From a bacterium (GTDB taxonomy: Bacteria > Vulcanimicrobiota > Vulcanimicrobiia > Vulcanimicrobiales > SCRA01): a stretch of 64,000 nucleotides of DNA. How positions within the stretch are numbered: position 1 is the stretch's first letter; the number at the start of each line of letters is the position of its first letter. The stretch covers positions 1 through 64,000 of the forward strand of contig SCRI01000025.1 of assembly GCA_004298675.1 (NCBI GenBank), written 5' to 3'. The notes under the pieces are model-generated. The model was given only the letters and a program-made list of their open reading frames with translations. It was not told the origin of the DNA and did not search any database. Of this stretch, positions 36,065 to 44,099 are shown piece by piece. The translations under genes and the position numbers were made by a program.

Positions 36065-37979
36065 AACTGTGGCGCGGCGGCGCATCGGCGCACGGGCGCA
36101 GCGTGAGACGGAAACACGAACCTGCGCCACCGCTCTCACGCAAGACGAGCGTTCCGCCGACGGCCTGCGCGAGCTGGCGGGAGATATAGAGCCCGAGGCC
36201 CGTCCCCGGGTGCGCGCGGACCTCTCCGTCCAGCCGCACGAAGCGCTCGAAGATGCGCTCGCGATCGGCGGCTGGAATGCCGGGGCCCGCGTCGACGACG
36301 TCGACGGTGACGTCCTCGTCTTCCACGCCTATCTCGACGGCGATCTCTCCGCTTCCGCCGGCGTACTTCGCGGCATTCGTCAGCAGATTCGTGAGGATGC
36401 GCAGAACGTGGTCCGGGTCCGTATGCGCAGCCAGGCCCTCTCCGTGCGAGCGCACAACGAAGCGACACTCGGGGTACTCCATCGCCACCGCGGCGATGGC
36501 GCGGCGCACGATCCCCTCCACGCTCGCGGTTCGTAACTGCGCGTGCGGCATCCCCCGTTCGAAGTTGGCGGTGGTCAAGACATCGTCCACGAGCCGAATG
36601 AGGCGGTCGGCCTCGCCGTCGACGATCTGTAGTGCCTCCTCGCGCTGCTGCGCGCTCACGGCATCGCCGCGATGGATCAGCACGCTGATGAAGCCTTTGA
36701 TGCTGGTCAGTGGCGTACGCAATTCGTGGCTGACGGTCGAGACGAAATCTGACTTCATCTGCGCGATCTCTTCGAGTTCGCGCAGTTGGCGGATCTCGAG
36801 ACCGCGAACCTCCGCGCGGGCCACGGCCAGTCCCGCGAAATTCGCAAAGATTTGCAGTGCGCGCGCGCTCTCGTTCGCGATGTGCCCGCTGCCATGTGGC
36901 AGCTCGGGAGCAAGGAACCCGATGATGCGGCCGGAGGCGTCGACGAATGGAAACGTCAGCGCCTCCGGCGCGGCATAGTAGCCTTCCGCAGTCCGCCGCT
37001 CCGCAGCGAGCCGGCGCGCCACCTCGTCCGCGGCGATGATCGCGCCGACCGGCTCGCTGACGACGCGACCGAGCACGGCGCGGCGCACGAAGAGGCCCCG
37101 TTCCTGGTCCAGCAACGCGATCTCGCCGCCCGACAAGTCGAACGTGCGCAGCGCCGCCCGCAAGATCGCGAGCAGCAAATCGTCCAGGCGCTCCTCGGCC
37201 AGCAAGTCAGCGGAGACGCGCAGTACCTCGGCCATCCGGCGCGCCGCCGTCTCGCGCTGCGTGGCCAGGCGCGCGTTCTCGACCGCCACGCTCGCCAGCG
37301 CCGCGAACATCTCGATAGCGCGAATAACTTCGTCGTTGGGGAAGCGGCGTTCGGCGGGGTCGTCGGGCGTGAGCAGACCGATGATGCGGCCGTGACGATC
37401 GAAGAAGGGAAAGGCGATCAGGTCCCGTTCTTGCCAGGCGCCGGGTTGGCTGCGGGACACGTCGGCCAACTCGGGGTAACGGCGCAGCGCTACCGGCATG
37501 GCTAACTCCCGCGCGCGCTCGCCAGGCACGTAGTAGAACGTGTCGCGCACGCGAAACTCCGGCGCGAGGATCTGTTCGATGAGCCGCGGATCGACCACCG
37601 TGCCAAGCAGCGGCCCGATGCGCGCGGGTGGGAAGCCCACGATCGCCGCGCGCATGAAGGGTTGATCCGGAGAGTCGCGCAGGTAGAATGCTCCGGAACA
37701 GAAGCCGAAGCTCTCTAAGGTCGCCGCAAGCAGCCGATCGAGAACCACGGAGATCGAGTGTTCCCGCAGCAGCGTGGTGCTGATCTCCAAGATCGCGCGC
37801 GTCAGCTCGCGGCGGCGCACGACGCGGGCCGCGCCGGCGTGGATCGTCGATTCGAGCGCGGCCAGCCGCTCGCGGAAGCGGCGCCGCTCGCGCACCCTGC
37901 GGCGCCGCTCCAGGGCCCAGAGTGCGCCTGCAGCTGCCGTCGCAGCAAGCGCGAACGCTAGCGGAGCCAGTTCAACCAC
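36051..37979 (-). CDS. GAF-domain sensor histidine kinase
   Basis: A membrane-anchored kinase of about 642 residues. One hydrophobic helix (ELAPLAFALAATAAAGALWAL) leads to a coiled stretch, two GAF domains (about 65-240 and 265-390) and a complete transmitter: SHELRTPLTS with the phosphorylated His near 418, NLLTNAAKYAGG (N box), DAGPGIP (G1) and GTGLGLYISR (G2). GTG at 37979 is taken as start since GCAGG lies upstream and the helix follows; the frame is open to 38138 but that overlaps the ridA start. No response regulator is next to it, so it is an orphan kinase. Signal unknown. Confidence 0.88.
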   Translation of the reverse strand: MVELAPLAFALAATAAAGALWALERRRRVRERRRFRERLAALESTIHAGAARVVRRRELTRAILEISTTLLREHSISVVLDRLLAATLESFGFCSGAFYLRDSPDQPFMRAAIVGFPPARIGPLLGTVVDPRLIEQILAPEFRVRDTFYYVPGERARELAMPVALRRYPELADVSRSQPGAWQERDLIAFPFFDRHGRIIGLLTPDDPAERRFPNDEVIRAIEMFAALASVAVENARLATQRETAARRMAEVLRVSADLLAEERLDDLLLAILRAALRTFDLSGGEIALLDQERGLFVRRAVLGRVVSEPVGAIIAADEVARRLAAERRTAEGYYAAPEALTFPFVDASGRIIGFLAPELPHGSGHIANESARALQIFANFAGLAVARAEVRGLEIRQLRELEEIAQMKSDFVSTVSHELRTPLTSIKGFISVLIHRGDAVSAQQREEALQIVDGEADRLIRLVDDVLTTANFERGMPHAQLRTASVEGIVRRAIAAVAMEYPECRFVVRSHGEGLAAHTDPDHVLRILTNLLTNAAKYAGGSGEIAVEIGVEDEDVTVDVVDAGPGIPAADRERIFERFVRLDGEVRAHPGTGLGLYISRQLAQAVGGTLVLRESGGAGSCFRLTLRPCADAPPRHSSSAG

Positions 37980-38101
37980 GATACCTGCAGTATCGGCCGG
38001 CACGCGGATGCGTTCCACGCTCGCCGGCCACCAGGGCACCCGCACGCCGGCGTGAAAAGCAGACTGCCCGCGACCACGATCCCGCACGGAAGGAGCTCCA
38101 C

Positions 38102-38482
38102 GTGCTCGTCGACACCATCGAAACCACCCACGCACCACGCCCTATCGGGCCCTATAGCCAGGCTATTCGCGTGGGCGACCTGCTCTTCTGCTCTGGACAG
38201 GTTGGGCTCGATCCGGCCTCCGGTAAGCTCGTGAGCGGGGGCCCAAAGGCCGAAACCGAGCGCGTCATGGAGAACGTGCGCGGCCTACTCTCCGCCGCGG
38301 GTATCGGCCTGGAGCACGTCGTGAAGACGACCATCTTCCTGGCGGATATGGCCGATTACGCCGACGTCAACACGGTCTACGGCAGTTACTTTAGCGGCGG
38401 ATACCCCGCGCGCACCACCGTGGCGGTGGCGGCGCTGCCGGCCGGGGCCAGCGTCGAGATCGACGTCATCGCACGGATCTAG
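38102..38482 (+). CDS. ridA: RidA family 2-iminobutanoate/2-iminopropanoate deaminase
   Basis: A 126-residue cytoplasmic enzyme that hydrolyses reactive enamine/imine intermediates made by PLP enzymes. The signatures PIGPYSQAIRVGDLLFCSGQ, TERVMENVRGLL, TTIFLADMADYADVN and the C-terminal PARTTVAVAALPAGASVEIDVIA with the active-site Arg are all present. GTG at 38102 is preceded by AAGGAG. It overlaps the convergent TPR gene by 17 bases. Confidence 0.95.
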   Translation: MLVDTIETTHAPRPIGPYSQAIRVGDLLFCSGQVGLDPASGKLVSGGPKAETERVMENVRGLLSAAGIGLEHVVKTTIFLADMADYADVNTVYGSYFSGGYPARTTVAVAALPAGASVEIDVIARI

Positions 38483-39656
38483 GCGCCGCCTCCTGCCGCG
38501 AGAGCGCTAGTTTCGCCAGCCGCGCCGCCTGCACGTTGTGCAGCGACGCCGCGGTCCGGTATTCCTTGAGCGCCGCCTCGTGGCGGCCCAGCTCATCCTC
38601 GATGACCGCGAGGTTGAAGTGGAGGATGCCGTCGCCCTCATCGATCGCGAGGCCCTTGAGGGTGACGGCCTCGGCCAATTCGTGCTGCCCCTGGGCATCG
38701 TAATCCGCCGCGGTATCGTAGTAGGCCTCGAGTTGGAAGGGATCATCGGCGATGGCACGATGATAGAATTGCAGCGCGGCCGCCCGGTCGTTGGTCAGGT
38801 CCGCCAGCACACCGAGATTCACGAGCACCGAGGCGTCGCGCGGATCGAGTGCCTCCGCCCGCTCCAAGAACGGACGCGCCGAACGCGTGTCCTTCAAGCC
38901 CAGGTAGGCGTCACCGAGATTGTTGAGCGCCGCGATCAAAGCGGGTTGCAGCGAGAGCGCTTCACGCAGCGGCTGGAGAGCCTCGGAGTAGCGTTCTTTG
39001 GAGATGAGGGCGCTGCCGATACCGTTATAGCCGGCCGCGTCGTTGGGGGCAAGATCGACCGCGTGATGATAGGCCGTCAGCGCCTCATCGGTTAGCCCCG
39101 CGGCATCGCAGGCCACCCCGAGGTCAACGGCATACCCGGCATCCCGGGGATGGTCTTCCGCGTCCTGCCGCGCGCGAGCGACGAACGCATCCAAATCCCC
39201 GTGCATGCGATGCATGGCGACCAAGTGCGCAAACCCCTCCGGCAATGGCAGACTCGCGCGGAACTCGCGAATCGCATCACCGTAGCGCTGCTCCAGCGCG
39301 TAGACGCCGCCGAGGCGATTGTGGATCTCGTGCGCATCGCCCCGCGCCAGTGCGTCGCGATAGAGCTGCTCCGCGCGCCTGAGATCGCGCGCGCGATAAT
39401 AGAAGTCACCCAACAGCACCATCGGTCCGCGTTCCGCAGGGTGGGCCGCGACGTAGATGGACAACTCCGAAATGGCGCCGGCAAGATCTCCGCTATCGGC
39501 GCGCTGCTCCTCGCGCGCGATGATCGACGGGTCGCTGGGCATGCCGTAGATCGTCTCGCCGCTGGGCATCTTCACGACGGTTCCAGCCGACGCGCGCGGT
39601 GCCATGGAAACGAGCGCCAGGATGGCGCAGACCGCGATCGTGATGGTTGTGCGCAT
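38466..39656 (-). CDS. Secreted tetratricopeptide repeat protein
   Basis: A 396-residue exported protein. A signal peptide (TITIAVCAILALVSMAPRASA) precedes a short stretch VVKMPSGETIYGMPSDPS and then about nine TPR units such as LSIYVAAHPAERGPMVLLGD, YHHAVDLAPNDAAGYNGIGS and LREALSLQPALIAALNNLGD. No catalytic domain is present; it may be a periplasmic scaffold. ATG at 39656 is preferred for its GAGGT ribosome site; GTG at 39665 is also in frame. A TATACT box at 39697-39692 may be its promoter -10. Confidence 0.85.
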   Translation of the reverse strand: MRTTITIAVCAILALVSMAPRASAGTVVKMPSGETIYGMPSDPSIIAREEQRADSGDLAGAISELSIYVAAHPAERGPMVLLGDFYYRARDLRRAEQLYRDALARGDAHEIHNRLGGVYALEQRYGDAIREFRASLPLPEGFAHLVAMHRMHGDLDAFVARARQDAEDHPRDAGYAVDLGVACDAAGLTDEALTAYHHAVDLAPNDAAGYNGIGSALISKERYSEALQPLREALSLQPALIAALNNLGDAYLGLKDTRSARPFLERAEALDPRDASVLVNLGVLADLTNDRAAALQFYHRAIADDPFQLEAYYDTAADYDAQGQHELAEAVTLKGLAIDEGDGILHFNLAVIEDELGRHEAALKEYRTAASLHNVQAARLAKLALSRQEAAPRSVR

Positions 39657-39719
39657 GGCACACACCTCGGCTGGGGACGCGTCTCGCCCTTAGTATACCG
39701 CCGTGACAGGGAAAGACGA

Positions 39720-39756
39720 GGCCCCCGGTGCGCTCGTTCGAGGCGCTCCGGGGGCC
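39720..39756 (-). terminator. Strong GC-rich hairpin, probable terminator of the small ORF
   Basis: GGCCCCCGG (39720-39728) pairs perfectly with CCGGGGGCC (39748-39756), and the inner bases GCGCTCG and CGAGGCGC extend the stem. On the minus strand the stem is followed by TCGTCTTT, a weak T-rich end. Confidence 0.5.
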
Positions 39757-39770
39757 ATCACGCATCCCCT

Positions 39771-39822
39771 TCCAGCGGAGGATGTCCTGGGGGCGGCCCC
39801 GTCCAGCGGGGGACGCCCTGGG
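39771..39822. repeat. Two tandem 21-base hairpin repeats with compensating changes
   Basis: TCCAGCGGAGGATGTCCTGGG at 39771-39791 recurs as a copy at 39802-39822 differing at three bases. Two of the changes turn a GGA/TCC pairing into GGG/CCC, keeping the stem CCAG-x-GGR...YCC-TGG intact. The period is 31 bases. Confidence 0.55.
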
Positions 39823-39857
39823 CCCAGTCGTGGATCGGGCGTCGACAGCCCTTCCGG

Positions 39858-39974
39858 CTAGACGCCGCGGGAGAGGCCCTCCTCACGTACCAGCGTCCCC
39901 TTCTCGCGCAACTCCTCGCGCACGTCTCTCTCGTACTCGCGGTTTGCTTGCGCCTCGAGCGCCTGGTACTCCAT
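39858..39974 (-). CDS. 38-residue charged small protein
   Basis: Starting at ATG 39974, the ORF encodes MEYQALEAQANREYERDVRE and a further 18 residues ending in LSRGV, mostly Glu/Arg and strongly helical. AAGGAG lies six bases before the ATG, an ideal ribosome site; an in-frame ATG at 39989 contains that site. No family is known to me. It has its own terminator-like hairpin downstream and stands between two unrelated minus-strand genes. Confidence 0.45.
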   Translation of the reverse strand: MEYQALEAQANREYERDVREELREKGTLVREEGLSRGV

Positions 39975-40089
39975 TGCCTTCTCCTTCATATCATCTCGCA
40001 AGAAAATTTCTTCCTCTGGCAAGATTCTAACACGGAGAGAATCGCGCTAACCATCCCCCCAATGGGTGGATTTCGAGAGACGAACGGCC

Positions 40090-41010
40090 CTAAGCGCTCC
40101 GGCGGCTCGCCGCACGGCGCGGGGCCTCCTCCATCTCCCGCTTGGCGATCTCCATGAAGGCCGAGAGAGCCGGCGAAAGCCACTTGTCGCGATGGCGGAT
40201 GAGTTGGATGTGCTGACGGAAGGCCGGCACCGCGCAAGCGAGGGCCGCGACTCTGCCCTCCTCCAGCTCGACGCGCACCGACGTCCGCGCCGTCACGGCC
40301 AGCCCTACTCCGGCCTCGACGCAACGCTTGATGGCCTCCACGCTGCCGAACTCGACCAGGGGCCCCGGCGAGGCGCCGCAGGCCGCCATAGCGGTAAAGA
40401 GCGGCTCGAGATACGTGCACGCCAGCCGCGGCACGACGAAGGTCTCGCCCGCCAATTCCTCCGGCCGCACCCGTTTGCGCGGTGCTAGGCGATGGTCGTG
40501 GGGGGCGATCACGATCAGCGACTCGCTCTGCAGCACCTCGGTCGAGATATCGGCTTGACGCACGCGTTCGTCGGCGAGAAAGGCGACGTCGAGCGTGCCG
40601 CCGCTCACAGCCGCCAGCAGACGCGAGCAGGCGTCGGGACGAATGGTCAGACGCACCTCGGGATAACGCTCGCGCATGCTCTGCAGCGTGCGCGGGAGCA
40701 GATCGGCGCAGAGCCATTCGCAGGCCCCCACCGTCAACAGACCGGCGGGCTCTCCGCCCTCGGGCACCGAGTTGAGCGCCTCACGCTCGAGGTTCACCAG
40801 ACGCTCGGCGTAACGGACCAGGCGTCGCCCGCTCTCCGTCAGCGCGATGCGTTTGCCCAAGCGCTCGAACAGCGGGGATCCAAGCTCGCGCTCGAGCGCC
40901 TGGACCTGCGCGGAGAGACTCGACTGTGCGTAGTTCAACTCCTCTGCGGCGCGCGTGAAACTCAAGGTCTTTGCCACCGTGAGAAAAGTCGAAAGGTTGC
41001 GCAGTTCCAT
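40090..41010 (-). CDS. LysR-family transcriptional regulator
   Basis: A 306-residue regulator with an N-terminal winged helix (ELRNLSTFLTVAKTLSFTRAAEELNYAQSSLSAQVQALE; residues about 2-60) and a two-lobed effector domain (from about 88) containing LLTVGACEWLCADLLP and LDVAFLADE. ATG 41010 has GGAG six bases upstream. The divergent partner is the small ORF at 41118, 107 bases away, but LysR proteins may act elsewhere. The effector is unknown. Confidence 0.93.
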   Translation of the reverse strand: MELRNLSTFLTVAKTLSFTRAAEELNYAQSSLSAQVQALERELGSPLFERLGKRIALTESGRRLVRYAERLVNLEREALNSVPEGGEPAGLLTVGACEWLCADLLPRTLQSMRERYPEVRLTIRPDACSRLLAAVSGGTLDVAFLADERVRQADISTEVLQSESLIVIAPHDHRLAPRKRVRPEELAGETFVVPRLACTYLEPLFTAMAACGASPGPLVEFGSVEAIKRCVEAGVGLAVTARTSVRVELEEGRVAALACAVPAFRQHIQLIRHRDKWLSPALSAFMEIAKREMEEAPRRAASRRSA

Positions 41011-41117
41011 GCTTTTCTCCATCGACGTGTTCGATGCAAACCATCGAATCAATCGTGCACAACTATCCTAGCATGAAGGTACAATGGCGCTGAGGACATG
41101 CGGTAGAGGTAGCAACG

Positions 41118-41375
41118 ATGATCGAAGCAGCAAGCATCCTGACGGCGCTCATCGCGCTGGCCTACGCAAGCCAGCGCTGGGGTTACGACAGCAGAGACCG
41201 TGTGGAGAGCTCCGAATGGGCACGCCGCGGCGCGTGGTCCGCACGCACCGCCGCGCCAGCCGTTCAGGCTGCAGGCGCGGGGCGGCAATGCCGGCAGGGC
41301 CGGTATTCCGCCAGCGCGGCGGCACGGGCGTTCGAGAAGGCCACGCGATGGCTGCCGCTGATTCGCCGCGCGTGA
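41118..41375 (+). CDS. Small protein with N-terminal helix and RWGYDSRD motif
   Basis: An 85-residue ORF with GAGGT 9 bases before ATG 41118. Its first half, MIEAASILTALIALAYASQR followed by WGYDSRDRVESSEWARR, resembles short membrane-tethered ORFs with an N-terminal hydrophobic helix and a DSR/EW motif that I have seen annotated as hypothetical in other high-GC genomes. The second half overlaps the opposite end of the Ogt-Ada gene by 112 bases and is low complexity, so the true stop may be functionally unimportant. Divergent to the LysR regulator. Confidence 0.5.
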   Translation: MIEAASILTALIALAYASQRWGYDSRDRVESSEWARRGAWSARTAAPAVQAAGAGRQCRQGRYSASAAARAFEKATRWLPLIRRA

Positions 41376-42043
41376 ACGCAACTCGGCAGACAGTAGACGT
41401 GGGTCGTGTCGCTGCCGACGAAGCGCTCGCCACAGCGTGCCAACCGTTCCAGCTCCAATACGTCGACGCCCTCGCCCTCCAGCAGCAGGCGCTTGGCGGA
41501 GGAGCCCAACGCATACTCACCGAGCGATCCGTCGGTACGAACGACGCGGTGACAGGGCACCAGCAGCGGCACCGGATTGCCACCGAGCGCGGATCCCACC
41601 GCGCGCACGGCTTGGGGTCGGCCGATCTCCCGCGCCACCCAACCGTACGGACGCACCTCACCGAGCGGGATCTCCAGCGCCTTCTCCAAGACCGCGCGCT
41701 GGAACTCGCCACAGCCGCGCAGATCAAAACGCACGCGCGCGCGCCGATCTCCGGCTAGCCTGCGCGCCACCGCCTGCGCCGTCCCGCGGGGCGGCAACCC
41801 CGCATACACGCGACGGTGGAAGCGCTCGAAATGCTCGCGCTCAAAGGCCGCCTCGCCCCGCAAAGCGGGGACTACGGCGCTGATGCCGCGCTCGCTGAAG
41901 GCGACGAAGAGCGGACCGACCGCGCTCTCCTCGCGCCAGTACCGGTCCGCCAAGCCTACCCGCTCGAGCACTGCGGGCAGCAGCGTTGCAGGCGCAGGGC
42001 GTGCGCGCAGGCTCCTCAACTCCGCCACGATCCGTTCCTCCAT
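41264..42043 (-). CDS. O6-alkylguanine transferase fused to a C-terminal Ada zinc domain
   Basis: A 259-residue DNA alkylation repair protein. The N-terminal 90 residues include GPLFVAFSERGISAVVPALR, an Ogt-type ribonuclease-like start. The central domain has the transferase active site PCHRVV with the acceptor Cys164 and RAVGSALGGNP before it. The C-terminal 60 residues form an Ada_Zn domain with Cys218, Cys222, Cys250 and Cys253, spaced like Cys38, 42, 69 and 72 of E. coli Ada, where the first one accepts methyl groups from phosphotriesters. The domain order is the reverse of Ada and the AraC DNA-binding domain is missing. It starts one base after the ECF sigma gene. Confidence 0.85.
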   Translation of the reverse strand: MEERIVAELRSLRARPAPATLLPAVLERVGLADRYWREESAVGPLFVAFSERGISAVVPALRGEAAFEREHFERFHRRVYAGLPPRGTAQAVARRLAGDRRARVRFDLRGCGEFQRAVLEKALEIPLGEVRPYGWVAREIGRPQAVRAVGSALGGNPVPLLVPCHRVVRTDGSLGEYALGSSAKRLLLEGEGVDVLELERLARCGERFVGSDTTHVYCLPSCVHARRISGSHRVAFSNARAAALAEYRPCRHCRPAPAA

Positions 42044-42044
42044 C

Positions 42045-42635
42045 TCACGATACCTCCGCCGCGTTCAACGCTTCGCGCAGCTTGCCCACGCCGCGATGCA
42101 CGTAGACTTTCACCGTGCCGAGCGGCTGCCGCAGAATCTCCGCGATCTCCGCGTAGGTCAACCCGTCAATGTGGCGCAGCGTCAGCGGCGAGCGCAGGCG
42201 CTCGGGCAGCGCCGCGATCGCTGCGGCCAACCCGCGTGCCGCTTCGGCGCGCTCGACGACTGCCTCAGGGCGCTCCCAGGGGCGATCGGCCAACTCCAAG
42301 GGCGTGCCGTCATGACGCTCTAGCGGAACGCGCGGCACGCTCTTCCGGCGCACGCGGTTGCGCACGACGTTGAGCAAAATGCGATAGAGCCACGGCCGTA
42401 GCGCCAGCGCGCCTATCCGTTCCGGCCCGTAACGCGCCAACGCGCGATAGGCTCGCACGAAGGCGTCCTGGGCGGCCTCCTCGGCGTCTCCGGCGTCGCC
42501 CAACAGATGATACGCGCAGCCGAAGAGGCGATGTTGGTAGCGGGCTACCAGCGTCTCGAACGCACCGTCTAGATCGGCGGCCAACGCCGCCAATAACGTT
42601 CGTTCCCGCTTGCCCGCTTCGACCGAGCCTTGCAC
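42045..42635 (-). CDS. ECF-type RNA polymerase sigma factor
   Basis: A sigma factor of about 196 residues. Region 2 contains GAFETLVARYQHRLFGCAYHLLGDAGDAEEAAQDAFVRAYRAL and the -10 recognition motif RPWLYRILLNVVRNRVRR; region 4 contains ALPERLRSPLTLRHIDGLTYAEIAEILRQPLGTVKVYVHRGVGKLRE. The start is uncertain; GTG at 42635 is used, and the frame is open to 42821. No anti-sigma gene is adjacent. The next gene, one base later, is the Ogt-Ada fusion, so it may drive an alkylation response. Confidence 0.9.
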   Translation of the reverse strand: MQGSVEAGKRERTLLAALAADLDGAFETLVARYQHRLFGCAYHLLGDAGDAEEAAQDAFVRAYRALARYGPERIGALALRPWLYRILLNVVRNRVRRKSVPRVPLERHDGTPLELADRPWERPEAVVERAEAARGLAAAIAALPERLRSPLTLRHIDGLTYAEIAEILRQPLGTVKVYVHRGVGKLREALNAAEVS

Positions 42636-42762
42636 GCCAACAGAAACACGGAGCGGCTGCAATCCGTTACAGAGTCCCGCCCCGCAATGGGACCAAAGTC
42701 CCATGCGCAAGAGCGCTTCGCCGCAGGGTGGGCCGCGCGCAAGTCCGCGAAATGCACCTGTG

Positions 42763-43428
42763 ATGCATCGCACAGAGGCACTTCCGCCGCCGATCGACCC
42801 AGCCTGGCAGGCGTGGGTCACGGAGTGCTGCGACCCCTACGCTTGGCGCAAGCTCCACGCCGCGGTTGCCGGCATGGCCGCGACCCCACCGACGCTGGCT
42901 GACGTGCTCTCATGGCAAGACAGCGGCATCGTGCCGCCGGCCGATCAGGCCTGGGCGTTGGGCGAGGTCCTCTTCGATGCGGGCATCGCCTGCGCCAGTG
43001 GTCTCGCCGCACTATGGTTCGCCGGCCGCCTGCCGGCGATCGTCTGCATCATGGCATCGCGCGGCGGCCGCTGGCCCCAGATCCTTCACGCGCTGGCCTT
43101 GGCAACGGCACCGCGCGCAGTCGTCGATTCACAACCCGGCGGCCTCGCGCTCGTTCCCAGCCCCTATCGCGAGATCGTCACGCTCACCGGCACCGAACGC
43201 GCCACGTTGCGCGAGCTTTGGCGCACGTGGGGTGGACGGCCCCGCCTTCCGGCACCGACCTCCGGATACTATCGCGGCCTGCACGAGATCGTCGCCGACG
43301 TCGACGCACCTCCGGCGGAGCGCCGGCGCCTGCTCGATGCGATGCTCTGCGCCGACCTCCCCAGCGGCTGGCCGCACGCGGGTCACGGCGAAAGCGAACC
43401 CGCGAATCTGCGCGCTGCCAGCGGCTAA
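42763..43428 (+). CDS. Unknown protein of 221 residues
   Basis: I do not recognise this protein. It begins at ATG 42763 (MHRTEALPPPIDPAWQAW) and is Trp- and Ala-rich with four cysteines (two of them in TECCDPYAW). No signal peptide is seen. A hydrophobic stretch around LFDAGIACASGLAALWFAGR could be a buried helix. It ends inside the last codons of narI on the other strand (four-base convergent overlap), and its start is divergent to the ECF sigma gene. The open frame extends upstream to 42610 over the sigma promoter region, but no good start lies there. Confidence 0.5.
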   Translation: MHRTEALPPPIDPAWQAWVTECCDPYAWRKLHAAVAGMAATPPTLADVLSWQDSGIVPPADQAWALGEVLFDAGIACASGLAALWFAGRLPAIVCIMASRGGRWPQILHALALATAPRAVVDSQPGGLALVPSPYREIVTLTGTERATLRELWRTWGGRPRLPAPTSGYYRGLHEIVADVDAPPAERRRLLDAMLCADLPSGWPHAGHGESEPANLRAASG

Positions 43429-44099
43429 GGGCGGGCGCCCCGGCGGTACCACATGACGACCTGGTAAGGACGCCAGAGGTAACCCAACGGCAACGACACC
43501 AGATGAACCAGGCGCGTGAACGGGAAGAGCACTACGAGCAGGAACCCACCGGCCGCGTGGAGCTTCACGAGCATTGGCAGCGGGGTCACGGACTGCAGCG
43601 ACGGCGAAAGCGTCGCCAGCGACCAGAGCCAGGCACCCGCGGTTGCCGGATACCAGAGGCCGCCAAAACGCAACGTCACCGCGATCGCGGCACCCAGCAC
43701 CACCTGCCCCAACAGAACCAGCAGCAGGACCACGTCCATCGGCGTCGTCACCGCGCGCACGCGCGGGTTCAGCAGCCGGCGCGTAAACAACGCGACCAGT
43801 CCCGCGATCGAGAGCAGACTCAAACCGACACCCAGCACCTCGAGCGGGTAGGCGCGCCCGCCTCCGAGCAGATCGATCCACGGTTGCGGTGCCAGCCACG
43901 CCAGCGTATGCGCGGCGAGGATGAAGAGGATCGCGTAGTGCCACGGCACGGAGCCCCAGAAGAGCCTCGAGCTCTCGAGAAACTGCGAGGAGAGGCTCGA
44001 GTACGAGAAGCGGGCGCCGACGAAACGGTAGATTCCGACGACGACCGCGAGAGCCACGGCAAGATAAGGGAAGACCGCAAACCAGAAGAGCTCAGACAT
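43425..44099 (-). CDS. narI: Respiratory nitrate reductase gamma subunit
   Basis: The membrane cytochrome b subunit that takes electrons from menaquinol or ubiquinol and passes them to NarH. It is 224 residues with five membrane helices. The four heme ligands are in the positions of E. coli NarI: His54 and His64 in VPWHYAILFILAAH, His181 in MLVKLHAAGG and His199 in RLVHLVS. Start ATG at 44099 gives MSELFWFAVF and overlaps narJ by eight bases; the longer frame to 44189 is inside narJ. It is the last gene of the nar operon. Confidence 0.96.
   Translation of the reverse strand: MSELFWFAVFPYLAVALAVVVGIYRFVGARFSYSSLSSQFLESSRLFWGSVPWHYAILFILAAHTLAWLAPQPWIDLLGGGRAYPLEVLGVGLSLLSIAGLVALFTRRLLNPRVRAVTTPMDVVLLLVLLGQVVLGAAIAVTLRFGGLWYPATAGAWLWSLATLSPSLQSVTPLPMLVKLHAAGGFLLVVLFPFTRLVHLVSLPLGYLWRPYQVVMWYRRGARP

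Larger units (their letters stand above)
39657..40089. other. 433-base intergenic region with hairpins and one small ORF
   Basis: This interval between the TPR and LysR genes holds, from left to right, a TATACT -10 box for the TPR gene, a long GC-rich hairpin (39720-39756), two tandem hairpin repeats (39771-39822) and a 38-residue ORF on the minus strand (39974-39858). Both flanking genes are on the minus strand. Nothing else coding is seen. Confidence 0.6.
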
